This document shows positions 28,251-38,708 of a DNA stretch of 64,000 bases, piece by piece. Source of the stretch: Photobacterium sp. TY1-4. Its GTDB lineage: Bacteria; Pseudomonadota; Gammaproteobacteria; Enterobacterales; Vibrionaceae. Within the stretch, counting starts at the first letter, position 1. Every line of letters begins with the position of its first letter. Under the pieces are notes generated by a model. The model saw only the letters and a program-made list of their open reading frames with translations, searched no databases and had not been told where the DNA came from. Where the stretch lies: the NCBI RefSeq assembly GCF_025398175.1, contig NZ_CP099734.1, positions 1,116,001-1,180,000 on the forward strand. The letters are read 5' to 3'. The position numbers and the translations under genes were made by a program.

Positions 28251-28427
28251 TTTCCTTTATCGGTTGCCGGCATTATAACGAAATCACAAAAGTGAAATAA
28301 TAATTTCTGCACAAACAGCACACTTGGCATCAACGGATGCGTGAAAAAAGGCGAGGCTCAGGCCGGAATAGAGCAGGAAGAGAATGGGAACAAGCAGCAG
28401 ACTCCGGTCGGCTGCTGCCTGGATCCA

Positions 28428-28562
28428 TCAGTGCTGGCTCAGCGTGATGAGTTCCGGTGCCAGTGAGCCGGAGAACAGCGTCATGGCAGCAAGAATGAGC
28501 ATCAGGATGTATTTCCCGCCGATGATACAGAGTCCGATGGTGTTGATGGCTTGGCTTAACAT
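28428..28562 (-). CDS. Candidate small membrane protein (44 residues)
   Basis: A minus-strand frame from the ATG at 28562 to TGA (28430-28428) encodes 44 residues. The start MLSQAINTIGLCIIGGKYIL and the following MLILAAMTLFSGS give one long hydrophobic segment, about residues 6-33. The end APELITLSQH is polar. A GAGGT Shine-Dalgarno sits at normal spacing before the ATG, and a hairpin of opposed A/T runs lies just upstream (28574-28596). I do not recognise a family. Codon use is ordinary. The ribosome site and clean single-helix topology support a real gene; its size is the main doubt. Confidence 0.55.
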   Translation of the reverse strand: MLSQAINTIGLCIIGGKYILMLILAAMTLFSGSLAPELITLSQH

Positions 28563-29019
28563 GGTGACCTCACTTATTTTTCGGTGAAAAAATAAAGATT
28601 CAGGTCCGTTTGATACAGCTAAACGGTTGGGGCATGGCCATTTTACGCTTCAGGTGGTCGGGAAGTTTGACCCCGATCAGAGTCTGAGGTAATGAAAATG
28701 CGGCGGGAGCGTTGCAGGGGTGAAACCGCGATGGGATCGGCTTTTTACAATTGCTCATACTTTTTTCGTTGGTTGAAAAACAAGATTTGTTGGCTGAAAA
28801 ATAAACGGTCAACCAGCGAAATGGAAGTGATGGAAAAATAACCATTTGAGTGGGCGACCGGAGGTTAAGCCCGATATCTGGTGTCTGGATTTTGATAAAT
28901 CCGCTAAATTACTCACAACATAAATTGTGAAAGGTGTGCCTATCGAGGCCGGTTTGTGCTATATTCTCGCACCTTGCACGTAGAAATACGACAGAAATTA
29001 CCTGAGGGATATTGGCTCC
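28563..29019. other. gyrA upstream region
   Basis: 457 bases containing the small-protein leader hairpin and the gyrA promoter near 28957. Nothing else is supported. Confidence 0.5.
28957..28965 (+). promoter_or_regulatory. putative extended -10 promoter of gyrA
   Basis: TGCTATATT has the TGn extension and a TATATT hexamer, 54 bases before the gyrA ATG. There is no good -35 box, as is usual for extended -10 promoters. Confidence 0.5.
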
Positions 29020-31656
29020 ATGAGCGATCTTGCAAAAGAGATCACGCCCGTAAACATTGAAGAGGAGCTGAAAGGCTCATATCTCGACTATGCGATGTCC
29101 GTTATCGTAGGTCGTGCTCTTCCGGATGTGCGTGATGGCCTTAAGCCGGTACACCGTCGCGTGTTGTTCGCGATGAATGTGCTTGGCAATGACTGGAATA
29201 AAGCATACAAAAAATCAGCCCGTGTGGTTGGTGACGTCATCGGTAAATATCACCCCCACGGTGATAGTGCGGTCTACGATACGATCGTGCGTATGGCGCA
29301 ACCTTTCTCCCTTCGCTACATGCTGGTAGACGGCCAGGGTAACTTTGGTTCGATTGACGGCGACTCCGCTGCGGCAATGCGTTATACCGAAGTCCGGATG
29401 TCGAAGATTGCGCACGAATTGTTGGCGGATCTGGACAAAGAAACCGTTGATTATGTGCCGAACTACGACGGCACTGAGCAGATCCCGGCAGTCCTGCCGA
29501 CCAAAGTTCCGAACCTGCTGGTCAACGGTGCTTCCGGTATTGCCGTGGGTATGGCCACCAATATTCCGCCGCATAACCTGGGCGAAGTCATTGACGGCTG
29601 TCTGGCGTACATCGACAACGAAGACATCACCATTGATCAGCTGATGGACTATATCCCGGGACCAGATTTCCCGACCGCAGCCCTGATCAGTGGCCGCAAA
29701 GGCATTATCGACGCCTATAAAACCGGTCGCGGCAAGGTCTACATGCGCTCGAAAGCGGAGATCGAAGCGGATAAGAACGGCAAGGAAACCATTGTCGTCA
29801 CCGAGATCCCGTACCAGGTGAATAAAGCGCGCCTGATCGAGAAAATTGCCGAGCTGGTCAAAGAGAAAAAAGTCGAAGGCATCACGGCACTGCGTGATGA
29901 ATCGGATAAAGACGGGATGCGCATCGTGATCGAATGCCGCCGCGATGCGGTGGGTGAGGTCGTGCTGAACAACCTGTACGCGCAGACTCAGCTGCAAACT
30001 ACGTTCGGGATCAACATGGTTGCCCTGGACAACGGCCAGCCGAAGCTGTTCAACCTGAAAGAAATGTTGAAGTGCTTCGTCAACCACCGCCGTGAAGTGG
30101 TGACCCGCCGGACCATTTATGAACTGCGTAAAGCCCGTGATCGTGCCCATATCCTCGAAGGTCTGGCACTGGCACTGGCAAATATCGATGCGATCATTGA
30201 GCTGATCCGAAATGCACCGACCCCGGCCGAAGCGAAAGCAGGCTTGGTCGCGCGCGGCTGGGAGCTGGGGAATGTGGCTGCGATGCTGGAACGTACCGGC
30301 ACCGATGCAGCCCGTCCGGACTGGCTGGAGCCGCAATACGGGATCCGTGACGGCCAGTACTACCTGACCGAGCAACAGGCCCAGGCCATTCTGGATCTGC
30401 GTCTGCACAAGCTGACCGGTCTGGAGCACGAGAAGATCCTCGACGAATACAAAGCGCTGCTGGAAGAGATCGCAGAGCTGTTGCACATCCTGGGTAGCCC
30501 CGAGCGTCTGATGGAAGTGATCCGTGAAGAGCTGGAGCTGGTGAAAGAACAGTTCAACGATCCGCGTCGCACTGAAATCACTGCGGCCAGCCACGATATC
30601 GACCTGGAAGATTTGATCACTCAGGAAGACGTCGTTGTGACGCTGTCGCACGAAGGCTACGTGAAATACCAGGTGTTGAGTGACTATGAAGCGCAGCGCC
30701 GTGGCGGTAAAGGCAAAGCCGCAACCCGCATGAAAGATGAAGACTTCATCGAGCGTCTGCTGGTGGCGAACACCCACGACACGATTCTGTGCTTCTCCAG
30801 CCGGGGTCGGATGTACTGGCTGAAAGTCTATCAGCTGCCGCTGGCCAGCCGGACTGCACGCGGTAAGCCGATCGTGAATATCCTGCCGCTGGAAGAAGGT
30901 GAACGGATCACTGCGATTCTGCCGGTGAAAGAGTACGAAGCAGATAAGTTCATCTTCATGGCGACCGCTGACGGGACCGTGAAGAAGACGCCGCTGACTG
31001 ATTTCAGCCGTCCGCGCAGTGCCGGTATTATTGCCGTGAACCTGCGTGAAGGCGACTCGCTGATCGGGGTGGATATCACCAATGGTAGCGATGACATCAT
31101 GCTGTTCTCGCAAGCCGGTAAAGTCGTTCGCTTCTCTGAAGAGCAGGTCCGTGGGATGGGCCGGACGGCTGCGGGTGTCCGCGGGATCAAACTGGCCGAA
31201 AGCGATCAAGTGGTCTCACTGATTGTGCCGCACAACGAAGGCGATGTACTGACCGTGACCGAAAATGGTTTCGGTAAGCGTACCGAGCTGGCTGAGTATC
31301 CGGCCAAGAGCCGTGCGACGCAGGGCGTGGTGTCGATCAAAGTCACCGAGCGGAACGGTTCGGTTGTCGGCGCGGTTCAGGTCGAAGAAGGCGATGAGTT
31401 CATGATGATCACCAATGCCGGTACGCTGGTCCGTACCCGAGTGGCAGAAGTGAGCAAAGTGGGCCGGAATACGCAGGGTGTGACCCTGATCCGTACGGCG
31501 GATGATGAGCAAGTTGTCGGCCTGCAACGGATTGACGAGCCGGATGAAGAATTGGTGGAAGCTGTGGCAGATGACCCCGAGCAAGCCGGTTCAGAAGTCC
31601 CGCCTGCGGCACCAGAAGCAGAAGACGGTGACACTGAGTCTTCCAATGATGATTAA
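29020..31656 (+). CDS. gyrA: DNA gyrase subunit A
   Basis: The 878-residue breakage-reunion subunit starts [20 protein letters not shown]. The quinolone-resistance region [19 protein letters not shown] has Ser and Asp at the E. coli 83 and 87 positions, the sensitive form. The catalytic Tyr is in MRYTEVRMS. The C-terminal beta-pinwheel contains the GyrA box QRRGGKG ([13 protein letters not shown]). The C-terminal tail is acidic, as in other gyrases. It ends at a good terminator and is transcribed alone. Confidence 0.98.
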   Translation: MSDLAKEITPVNIEEELKGSYLDYAMSVIVGRALPDVRDGLKPVHRRVLFAMNVLGNDWNKAYKKSARVVGDVIGKYHPHGDSAVYDTIVRMAQPFSLRYMLVDGQGNFGSIDGDSAAAMRYTEVRMSKIAHELLADLDKETVDYVPNYDGTEQIPAVLPTKVPNLLVNGASGIAVGMATNIPPHNLGEVIDGCLAYIDNEDITIDQLMDYIPGPDFPTAALISGRKGIIDAYKTGRGKVYMRSKAEIEADKNGKETIVVTEIPYQVNKARLIEKIAELVKEKKVEGITALRDESDKDGMRIVIECRRDAVGEVVLNNLYAQTQLQTTFGINMVALDNGQPKLFNLKEMLKCFVNHRREVVTRRTIYELRKARDRAHILEGLALALANIDAIIELIRNAPTPAEAKAGLVARGWELGNVAAMLERTGTDAARPDWLEPQYGIRDGQYYLTEQQAQAILDLRLHKLTGLEHEKILDEYKALLEEIAELLHILGSPERLMEVIREELELVKEQFNDPRRTEITAASHDIDLEDLITQEDVVVTLSHEGYVKYQVLSDYEAQRRGGKGKAATRMKDEDFIERLLVANTHDTILCFSSRGRMYWLKVYQLPLASRTARGKPIVNILPLEEGERITAILPVKEYEADKFIFMATADGTVKKTPLTDFSRPRSAGIIAVNLREGDSLIGVDITNGSDDIMLFSQAGKVVRFSEEQVRGMGRTAAGVRGIKLAESDQVVSLIVPHNEGDVLTVTENGFGKRTELAEYPAKSRATQGVVSIKVTERNGSVVGAVQVEEGDEFMMITNAGTLVRTRVAEVSKVGRNTQGVTLIRTADDEQVVGLQRIDEPDEELVEAVADDPEQAGSEVPPAAPEAEDGDTESSNDD

Positions 31657-31700
31657 TCGCTGAAGATGATGCTTAATCGCTGAAATCGTTGTCAGAAAAG

Positions 31701-31728
31701 CGCAGTCTCCGGGCTGCGTTTTTTTTTG
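31701..31728 (+). terminator. gyrA terminator
   Basis: CGCAGTC-TCCG-GGCTGCG (one G-T pair) followed by nine T residues. Confidence 0.85.
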
Positions 31729-32010
31729 TTCATACCCGTGTGATTGAACCAATTTGTATCAGAACCGGGTGTTATCCAAGCAAGGGAAGCATCGGGAGAA
31801 TATAGTTCGGTGGCATAGTAGTAATTCCGCCTAAGTATATGATAATAAACATGAAAAAATGACATGAACTCACTCGAAAAATCCAATCATTATTGTCCAC
31901 CATATCAGTTTAGTTATTTATGATACGCAAGCTTTTCTGAAGAAGCCGGCCGCTGAAGCGTCGTGACACTGCTCGGCGGTTGTCAGTATTGATGTCATGA
32001 AGGATTGCTT
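31729..32010. other. intergenic region gyrA to DUF2846 gene
   Basis: AT-rich, with no supported gene or structure. With the terminator it makes a gap of about 350 bases. Confidence 0.4.
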
Positions 32011-32451
32011 ATGTATAAAAGACTACTTGCCGCGGCCGGGCTTGCACTGGTGATGACCGGATGTGCCAGCGTCGAGATGGCGGATTCGGCACAAGATGCC
32101 CAGCTTAAGACGTTTCAAACCAAGCCCGATGTCGCTGGTGTCTATATTTATCGCAATGAAGGTCTGGGCGCTGCTGTCACCATGGATGTGGCCGTGAATG
32201 GTCAGCCGTTGGGGCAGACGGCAGCGCACACGTATTTGTATGCGGAGCTGCCGGAAGGGAAGCATACGATTGAGTCAGAAGCGGAGAATACTTCTGAACT
32301 GGAAGTGGATGTGCAAAAGGGCCGCCTGTATTACATCTGGCAGGAAGTGAAAATGGGGATCATGTATGCCCGGAACAAGCTCCAGTTGGTGGATGAAACT
32401 ACCGGCCAGCAGGGTGTTAAAGAATCCAAGCTGGCCGTGAGTACCCAGTAA
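32011..32451 (+). CDS. DUF2846 domain lipoprotein
   Basis: The 146-residue protein has a lipoprotein signal, MYKRLLAAAGLALVMTGCAS, with the modified Cys at residue 18. The rest is a beta-rich DUF2846 domain: GVYIYRNEGLGAAVTMDVAVNG near 45 and a YAELPEGKHTI segment. The family is widespread, envelope-located and of unknown function. The ATG at 32011 follows AAGGAT and is preferred over an in-frame upstream codon. It stands alone between gyrA and serC. Confidence 0.85.
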   Translation: MYKRLLAAAGLALVMTGCASVEMADSAQDAQLKTFQTKPDVAGVYIYRNEGLGAAVTMDVAVNGQPLGQTAAHTYLYAELPEGKHTIESEAENTSELEVDVQKGRLYYIWQEVKMGIMYARNKLQLVDETTGQQGVKESKLAVSTQ

Positions 32452-32691
32452 CAGTGTGACACCCGGGTAAAATGGGCGCTGGCGCTGAAGGCTCGTTTTG
32501 CCCGGGATCGGTATATTCCTGCCCCGCCAAGCATTTTTTCAACAAATACCTGCCTTCAAGGGTTTTCAGCCGGCGGATAAAGGTGTAAAAACAGAACTTG
32601 TTGATCGTTGTCACAGTTGGCCTGACGCCGTTTTCTGCGGGCAAAGATCAAACCCTTCCCCCCAATGCTGAGCAGGAGCGAATTTTATCTC

Positions 32692-33774
32692 ATGGAAAAG
32701 GTTTACAATTTTTGTGCTGGTCCGGCAATGATCCCGGCAGAGGTCCTCAAGAAAGCCCAAGCCGAGCTGATTGACTGGAACGGCCTGGGTACATCGGTGA
32801 TGGAAATCAGCCACCGCAGTAAAGAGTTCGTTGCAGTGGCCAAGCAGTCCGAGCAAGACCTGCGCGACCTGCTGTCGATCCCGGATAATTACCATGTCCT
32901 GTTCTGTCATGGTGGGGCGCGTGCCCAGTTTGCAGCCGTGCCGCTGAACTTGCTGGGTGAGGCTGAGTGTGCTGACTATGTCGATGGCGGCTACTGGGCG
33001 CACAGTGCGGCGGAAGAGGCGGAAAAATACTGTTCGCCGAATATCATCGATATTACCTGTGAAAAAGACGGTAAACGTGCGGTGTTGCCGGCCGCGCAAT
33101 GGCCGCTGTCCAAGGATGCGGCATTTGTTCACTTCTGTCCGAATGAAACCATTGACGGGATTGAAATCCGTGATCTGCCCGTGACCGACAAACCGATTGT
33201 GGCGGACTTGTCCTCAACTATTCTGTCCCGTGAGATTGATGTTTCTCAATATGGGGTTATCTACGCCGGTGCGCAGAAGAATATTGGCCCTGCCGGCCTG
33301 ACGATTGTGATTGTCCGGGATGATCTGCTGGGTCAAGCCAAATCTGTCCTGCCAAGCGTGCTGGATTACACGGTGCAAGTTGAGAAAGAGTCGATGTTTA
33401 ACACCCCGCCGACATTCGCCTGGTACCTGGCCGGTGAAGTGTTCAAGTGGCTGAAATCCATTGGCGGCGTAGCGGAAATGCAGCGGCGCAATGAAGCCAA
33501 AGCAAAGGTGCTCTACGACTTTATCGATCAGTCCGACTTTTACCGCAATGACGTGCATTCAGGCAACCGCTCTTTGATGAATGTCCCGTTCCAATTGAAG
33601 AACCCGGCGCTGGATGTCACGTTCCTCGAGCTGGCGGAAGCGGCAGGCCTGAAAGCTCTGAAAGGTCACCGAGCTGTGGGCGGGATGCGCGCCTCGATTT
33701 ACAACGCCATGCCGCTGGAAGGGGTTCAGGCGCTGGTTGACTTCATGGCGCAGTTTGAACAACAGCATGGCTAA
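32692..33774 (+). CDS. serC: Phosphoserine aminotransferase SerC
   Basis: PLP-dependent class V aminotransferase that makes phosphoserine (serine pathway) and 4-phosphohydroxythreonine (vitamin B6 pathway). The 360-residue protein starts [20 protein letters not shown]. The PLP lysine is in [12 protein letters not shown] near 197. [15 protein letters not shown], the [11 protein letters not shown] block and [18 protein letters not shown] match the family. The ATG at 32692 is chosen by homology; an AGGAG lies somewhat far upstream. It precedes aroA as in enterics, but a terminator separates the two. Confidence 0.96.
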   Translation: MEKVYNFCAGPAMIPAEVLKKAQAELIDWNGLGTSVMEISHRSKEFVAVAKQSEQDLRDLLSIPDNYHVLFCHGGARAQFAAVPLNLLGEAECADYVDGGYWAHSAAEEAEKYCSPNIIDITCEKDGKRAVLPAAQWPLSKDAAFVHFCPNETIDGIEIRDLPVTDKPIVADLSSTILSREIDVSQYGVIYAGAQKNIGPAGLTIVIVRDDLLGQAKSVLPSVLDYTVQVEKESMFNTPPTFAWYLAGEVFKWLKSIGGVAEMQRRNEAKAKVLYDFIDQSDFYRNDVHSGNRSLMNVPFQLKNPALDVTFLELAEAAGLKALKGHRAVGGMRASIYNAMPLEGVQALVDFMAQFEQQHG

Positions 33775-33807
33775 AAAGCTGTGCTGAAGCGCCGACAGAA
33801 CAACTAA

Positions 33808-33831
33808 GGCTGCCGCGTAGGCGGCCTTTTT
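33808..33831 (+). terminator. serC terminator
   Basis: GGCTGCC-GCGTA-GGCGGCC (33808-33826, one mismatch) followed by TTTTTA. Confidence 0.8.
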
Positions 33832-33938
33832 ATTGAATCATCGGATCAGCCAAATCAGGCCGGATTCAGTACTAGCCGACGAGGGCATTATTCGCTAATC
33901 TGCGAGAACGCCGAAAAAACAGGATAGAAGAGAGACAG

Positions 33939-35219
33939 ATGGACAGTTTAACGTTACAGCCGATACAACAGATGAATGGGGTCGTGAATCTACCGGGGTC
34001 GAAAAGTGTTTCAAATCGTGCCCTGTTATTGGCAGCGTTAGCACACGGGACCACACGACTGACCAACCTGCTCGATAGCGACGACATTCGCCATATGCTC
34101 AATGCGCTAACGCAACTGGGGGTGAGCTATCAGCTTTCAGAGGATAAGACCGTCTGTGAAGTGCATGGATTGGGTCATGCGTTTGCACCGACGCAAGCCC
34201 TGGAGCTGTTTTTGGGGAATGCCGGGACTGCGATGCGTCCGCTGGCTGCTGCCCTGTGTTTAGGGGGCGGCGAGTTTATCCTGACCGGTGAGCCGCGGAT
34301 GAAAGAACGGCCGATCGGCCATCTGGTCGATGCGCTACGGGCAGCCGGCGCTGATATCACTTATCTGGAAAATGACAATTATCCACCGCTGAAAATTATC
34401 GGTACCGGCCTGAAAGGCGGGGATGTGGAAATCGACGGCTCGATCTCCAGCCAGTTCCTGACCGCTTTTTTGATGGCAGCGCCGCTGGCGGAAGGGGATA
34501 CGGTGATCCGCATTAAGGGAGAGCTGGTTTCCAAGCCGTACATCGATATTACCCTGCACATTATGGCCCAATTCGGGGTGACGGTTGAAAACCATAATTA
34601 TGAAGTGTTTGTGGTGAAGGGTGGCCAATCTTACCAGGCACCGGGTGAGTTTCTGGTTGAGGGGGATGCGTCGTCTGCCTCTTACTTCCTGGCTGCCGCT
34701 GCGATTAAAGGCGGTGAAATCAAAGTCACCGGCATCGGCAAGAAAAGCATCCAGGGGGACGTGCAGTTTGCCGATGCGTTGGCAGCGATGGGTGCCGAGA
34801 TCGAGTGGGGCGATGATTACGTGATAGCCCGCCGCGGCGAGCTGAAAGCGGTCGATATGGATTTTAACCATATTCCGGATGCTGCCATGACCATTGCGAC
34901 TACGGCGCTGTTTGCCGAAGGGACGACCGTCATTCGCAATGTCTACAACTGGCGGGTGAAAGAAACGGATCGCCTGGCAGCCATGGCGACCGAATTGCGC
35001 AAAGTCGGCGCCGAGGTTGAAGAAGGGGAAGATTACATTAAAATCACGCCGCCGGCGCAGTTGAAACATGCGGCGATTGATACCTATGATGATCATCGCA
35101 TGGCCATGTGTTTCTCGTTGGTGGCGCTGAGTGATACCCCGGTGACCATCAACGATCCGAAATGCACCTCCAAAACCTTCCCGGACTATTTCGACAAACT
35201 GGCGCTATTGAGCCGTTAA
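33939..35219 (+). CDS. aroA: 3-phosphoshikimate 1-carboxyvinyltransferase (EPSP synthase)
   Basis: AroA transfers enolpyruvate from PEP to shikimate-3-phosphate in the shikimate pathway. The 426-residue protein has the substrate motif [17 protein letters not shown] at 19-35. The glyphosate-site loop [13 protein letters not shown] has the Gly and Thr of class I (sensitive) enzymes. The [19 protein letters not shown] segment, [14 protein letters not shown], and the C-terminal [12 protein letters not shown] carry the remaining active-site residues. The ATG follows GAGAGA. It ends at a clear terminator. Confidence 0.97.
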   Translation: MDSLTLQPIQQMNGVVNLPGSKSVSNRALLLAALAHGTTRLTNLLDSDDIRHMLNALTQLGVSYQLSEDKTVCEVHGLGHAFAPTQALELFLGNAGTAMRPLAAALCLGGGEFILTGEPRMKERPIGHLVDALRAAGADITYLENDNYPPLKIIGTGLKGGDVEIDGSISSQFLTAFLMAAPLAEGDTVIRIKGELVSKPYIDITLHIMAQFGVTVENHNYEVFVVKGGQSYQAPGEFLVEGDASSASYFLAAAAIKGGEIKVTGIGKKSIQGDVQFADALAAMGAEIEWGDDYVIARRGELKAVDMDFNHIPDAAMTIATTALFAEGTTVIRNVYNWRVKETDRLAAMATELRKVGAEVEEGEDYIKITPPAQLKHAAIDTYDDHRMAMCFSLVALSDTPVTINDPKCTSKTFPDYFDKLALLSR

Positions 35220-35256
35220 GTTCGCCGAACGGTCCCGCTTGGTCGGAAATAATCGA

Positions 35257-35279
35257 GCCCGCACACTGCGGGCTTTTTT
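35257..35279 (+). terminator. aroA terminator
   Basis: GCCCGC-ACACT-GCGGGC (35257-35273) followed by TTTTTT. Confidence 0.92.
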
Positions 35280-35468
35280 CTTTCTGGCGCAGCGGGAAAG
35301 GTCTGCGGTCGATTCTGCCTTTTCAAGCCCCTGATTTGATAGAATTGAGGCACTTTTTCCCGTATAATACGCCCCCGTTTAAGAGTGATAATACCAAACA
35401 TCATGCCAGCATCCCCGGCAAAGTGTTTGGTATTGAAGCTTAATTTGGAACCAATTCGGAGAAAACCT

Positions 35469-36152
35469 ATGTCTACACATGCTCCAGTGATCACTGTTGA
35501 TGGGCCAAGCGGTGCCGGTAAAGGCACGCTCTGTATGCTGTTGGCAGAAAAACTGGGCTGGAAGCTGCTGGACTCCGGTGCGATTTATCGTGTCCTCGCC
35601 CTGGCAGCCATTCATCATGGTGTTGATCTTGAATCAGAAGATGCTCTGGTTCCGTTGGCCGCGCACCTGGATGTGGAATTTAAAGCCGAAGGTGAGTTGG
35701 TGAAAGTGATCCTCGAAGGCGAAGATGTCTCGGGAGAGCTGCGTAAAGAAGAAACGGGGAATGCGGCGTCGAAAGTGGCTGCGTTACCCCGGGTTCGTGA
35801 GGCACTGCTGCGTCGTCAGCGGGCGTTTAGCGAAGCGCCTGGCCTGGTGGCTGACGGACGGGACATGGGGACCGTGGTCTTCCCGGGTGCCGAAGTGAAG
35901 GTTTTTCTCGATGCCAGCGCGCACGAGCGGGCAATTCGCCGCATGAACCAGTTGCAACAGAAAGGCTTAGATGTTAAATTTGATAGTCTTTTGAACGAAA
36001 TTCAGGAACGTGACGATCGCGACCGTAATCGAGCGGTAGCCCCGTTGCGTCCCGCGGCTGATGCTTTGGTGCTAGACTCTACTGAGATGTCAATAGAGCA
36101 AGTTACTGCCGAAGTATTGGCTTATATTGAAACGAAATTATCAGTTGAGTAA
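35469..36152 (+). CDS. cmk: Cytidylate kinase
   Basis: Cmk phosphorylates CMP and dCMP. The 227-residue protein has the P-loop [11 protein letters not shown] near residue 12, [12 protein letters not shown] (CMP binding), the [10 protein letters not shown] motif and the lid arginines in [14 protein letters not shown]. The ATG at 35469 has CGGAG upstream and gives the family's usual N-terminus. A longer frame upstream has no support. It is followed by rpsA, the universal arrangement in gammaproteobacteria. Confidence 0.96.
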   Translation: MSTHAPVITVDGPSGAGKGTLCMLLAEKLGWKLLDSGAIYRVLALAAIHHGVDLESEDALVPLAAHLDVEFKAEGELVKVILEGEDVSGELRKEETGNAASKVAALPRVREALLRRQRAFSEAPGLVADGRDMGTVVFPGAEVKVFLDASAHERAIRRMNQLQQKGLDVKFDSLLNEIQERDDRDRNRAVAPLRPAADALVLDSTEMSIEQVTAEVLAYIETKLSVE

Positions 36153-36251
36153 TCAACATGATGGCGTCGGTATCAAGGATGAATACTGACTTTACCCCCA
36201 ACCCCATGTGGTAGGATACCCATGGTTGTTTATCACATTGAAGATTAAATA

Positions 36252-37922
36252 ATGATTGAATCTTTTGCTCAGCTCTTTGAAGAGTCACTGAAAGAAGTAG
36301 AAACGCGCCAAGGTGCCATCGTTAAAGGTACTGTTGTAGCGATCGAAAACGGTTATGTACTGGTTGACGCGGGCCTGAAGTCTGAGTCTTCTATCCCTGT
36401 TGAAGAATTCAAAAACGCCGCTGGCGAAATTGAAATCGAAATCGGTGCAGAAGTTGACGTAGCTCTGGACGCTGTTGAAGACGGCTTCGGTGAAACTAAG
36501 CTGTCTCGTGAAAAAGCGAAGCGCCACGAAGCTTGGATCCAACTGGAAAAAGCTTACGAAGATGCTGAAACTGTTGTTGGTATCATCAACGGTAAAGTTA
36601 AAGGTGGTTTCACGGTTGAGCTGAACGGCATCCGTGCATTCCTGCCTGGTTCACTGGTTGACGTTCGTCCAGTACGTGACACTGCTCACCTGGAAAACAA
36701 AGAGCTTGAGTTCAAAGTAATCAAGCTGGACCAGAAGCGTAACAACGTTGTTGTTTCTCGCCGTGCTGTTATCGAGTCTGAGAACAGTGTTGAGCGTGAT
36801 GAGCTGCTGGCTTCTCTGCAAGAAGGCATGGAAGTTAAAGGTATCGTTAAGAACCTGACCGACTACGGTGCATTCGTAGATCTGGGCGGTGTTGACGGCC
36901 TGCTGCACATCACTGACATGGCTTGGAAGCGCGTTAAGCACCCATCAGAAATCGTGAACGTTGGCGACGAGATCAACGTGAAGGTTCTGAAGTTCGACCG
37001 TGAGCGTACTCGCGTATCTCTGGGTCTGAAGCAACTGGGTGAAGATCCATGGGTTGCTATCGCTAAGCGTTACCCAGAAGGCACTAAGCTGTCTGGCCGC
37101 GTAACTAACCTGACTGACTACGGCTGCTTCGTTGAAATCGAAGAAGGCGTTGAAGGTCTGGTACACGTGTCTGAAATGGACTGGACTAACAAAAACATTC
37201 ACCCATCTAAAGTTGTTAACGTGGGTGACGAAGTTGAAGTTATGGTTCTGGACATCGACGAAGAGCGTCGTCGCATCAGCCTGGGTCTGAAGCAGTGTAA
37301 AGCGAACCCATGGCAGTCATTTGCAGAAATGCAAGCCAAAGGCGACCGCGTAACTGGTAAGATCAAGTCTATCACTGACTTTGGTATCTTCATCGGTCTT
37401 GAAGGCGGCATCGACGGTCTGGTTCACCTGTCTGACATTTCTTGGAATGTTGCTGGTGAAGAAGCTGTTCGTGACTTCAAGAAAGGCGACGAAATCTCTG
37501 CAGTTGTTCTGGCTGTTGACGCAGAGCGTGAGCGTATCTCTCTGGGCATCAAGCAAATCGAAGAAGACCCGTTCAACGGCTTCGTTGCTATGAACAAGAA
37601 AGGCGCTCTGGTAACTGGTACTGTTACTGCTGTTGACGCGAAAGGCGCAACTGTTGAGCTGATCGAAGGCGTTGAAGGCTACCTGCGCGCTTCTGAAGCA
37701 TCTGTTGACCGTGTTGAAGACGCAACTCTGGTTCTGTCTGTTGGCGATTCTGTTGAAGCGAAATTCACAGGCGTTGACCGTAAGAACCGCGTAATCAACC
37801 TGTCTGTTCGTGCGAAAGACGTTGCTGAAGAGCAAGAAGCAATGGCTGCCCTGAACAAGCAAGATGACGCTGCGTTCGGTAACGCAATGGCTGACGCTTT
37901 CAAAGCGGCTAAAGGCGAATAA
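36252..37922 (+). CDS. rpsA: 30S ribosomal protein S1
   Basis: The 556-residue protein has six S1 (OB-fold) RNA-binding repeats, seen as recurring G-x-V-x3-T-x-YG-x-FV segments ([59 protein letters not shown]). It brings mRNA to the 30S subunit. Codon use is strongly biased to GTT, GCT and GGT, as expected for a highly expressed ribosomal gene and unlike its neighbours. The start has no Shine-Dalgarno (AGATTAAATA before ATG). This is a known property of rpsA, which folds its own leader for autogenous control. Confidence 0.98.
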   Translation: MIESFAQLFEESLKEVETRQGAIVKGTVVAIENGYVLVDAGLKSESSIPVEEFKNAAGEIEIEIGAEVDVALDAVEDGFGETKLSREKAKRHEAWIQLEKAYEDAETVVGIINGKVKGGFTVELNGIRAFLPGSLVDVRPVRDTAHLENKELEFKVIKLDQKRNNVVVSRRAVIESENSVERDELLASLQEGMEVKGIVKNLTDYGAFVDLGGVDGLLHITDMAWKRVKHPSEIVNVGDEINVKVLKFDRERTRVSLGLKQLGEDPWVAIAKRYPEGTKLSGRVTNLTDYGCFVEIEEGVEGLVHVSEMDWTNKNIHPSKVVNVGDEVEVMVLDIDEERRRISLGLKQCKANPWQSFAEMQAKGDRVTGKIKSITDFGIFIGLEGGIDGLVHLSDISWNVAGEEAVRDFKKGDEISAVVLAVDAERERISLGIKQIEEDPFNGFVAMNKKGALVTGTVTAVDAKGATVELIEGVEGYLRASEASVDRVEDATLVLSVGDSVEAKFTGVDRKNRVINLSVRAKDVAEEQEAMAALNKQDDAAFGNAMADAFKAAKGE

Positions 37923-37994
37923 TTGAGCATAGGGGGAACACTTTTCCCCCTAAGCGGTTATACTACTGAGAAACATACTAAAAACGGAGTGTTT

Positions 37995-38288
37995 ATGACA
38001 AAGTCTGAATTGATTGAAAGGCTGTGCAGTCAACAAACACATCTTTCTGCGAAACAAGTAGAAGATGCGATCAAGGAAATCCTTGAGCATATGGCGACTA
38101 CCCTCGCTGAGGGCGACCGTATTGAAATCCGTGGCTTTGGTAGCTTCTCCTTACATTACCGTGCTCCACGCGTTGGGCGTAATCCCAAGACCGGGGATAA
38201 AGTTGAGTTGGACGGCAAGTACGTGCCTCACTTTAAACCGGGCAAGGAACTACGTGATCGCGTGAACGCTGCTTTCGCAGCGAATTAA
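37995..38288 (+). CDS. ihfB: Integration host factor subunit beta
   Basis: The 97-residue DNA-bending HU/IHF family protein starts [20 protein letters not shown]. The beta-arm region [17 protein letters not shown] carries the Arg and the Asn-Pro that intercalates into DNA. The ATG at 37995 has a CGGAG ribosome site. It lies 72 bases after rpsA with no terminator between, as in enterics. Confidence 0.97.
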   Translation: MTKSELIERLCSQQTHLSAKQVEDAIKEILEHMATTLAEGDRIEIRGFGSFSLHYRAPRVGRNPKTGDKVELDGKYVPHFKPGKELRDRVNAAFAAN

Positions 38289-38308
38289 GCGCAATTAGAA
38301 CAAAAAAA

Positions 38309-38336
38309 CGGCATGCTGAAAGTATGCCGTTTTTTT
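38309..38336 (+). terminator. ihfB terminator
   Basis: ACGGCAT-GCTGAAAGT-ATGCCGT (38309-38330) followed by seven T residues. Confidence 0.9.
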
Positions 38337-38417
38337 ATGTCTATTGATCATGGTCTGATGTGTGAAAATCTTGCATAATCAACCCATCAACTATCGATCA
38401 AGTAAGAAGGATTTACG

Positions 38418-38702
38418 ATGAAGATAATAAGCATTCTTGTTTTGGTGGTCTGCTTTCTCATTACGCTGGCGTTGGGTGCGCAAAACCAACAGTTAGTGAA
38501 TTTTGATTATCTGATTGCTCAGGGTGAGTTCCAGTTGTCGACCCTGCTCGGCATTGCGTTTGGTGGCGGTTTTGCCATTGGGTGGCTGATCTGCGGTATG
38601 CTGTATCTGAAAGCTCGTTTCTCCAGAAATCGTCTGAGCAAGAAAATCGCGAAACAGCAACAAGAGCTAGCGCAGCTGCGTGCTGAGCCTGTGAAGGAAT
38701 AA
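38418..38702 (+). CDS. lapA: Lipopolysaccharide assembly protein LapA
   Basis: The 94-residue inner-membrane protein has two hydrophobic helices (about 3-22 and 42-62), separated by the NQQLVNFDYLIAQGEFQLS loop and followed by a basic, Gln-rich tail. This is the LapA (YciS, DUF1049) pattern. LapA works with LapB to set LpxC levels and thereby LPS synthesis. The ATG has AAGGAT upstream. lapB begins six bases after the stop. Confidence 0.93.
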   Translation: MKIISILVLVVCFLITLALGAQNQQLVNFDYLIAQGEFQLSTLLGIAFGGGFAIGWLICGMLYLKARFSRNRLSKKIAKQQQELAQLRAEPVKE

Positions 38703-38708
38703 CTATTA

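Noticed and set aside
28384..28587. 67-codon plus-strand frame between ubiG and gyrA
   Set aside because: Opposite strand to the better-supported 44-residue candidate; no ribosome site.
29215..31209. 664-codon open frame antisense to gyrA
   Set aside because: It is fully contained in gyrA, has no ribosome site and no recognisable domain. It is a shadow of gyrA codon bias.
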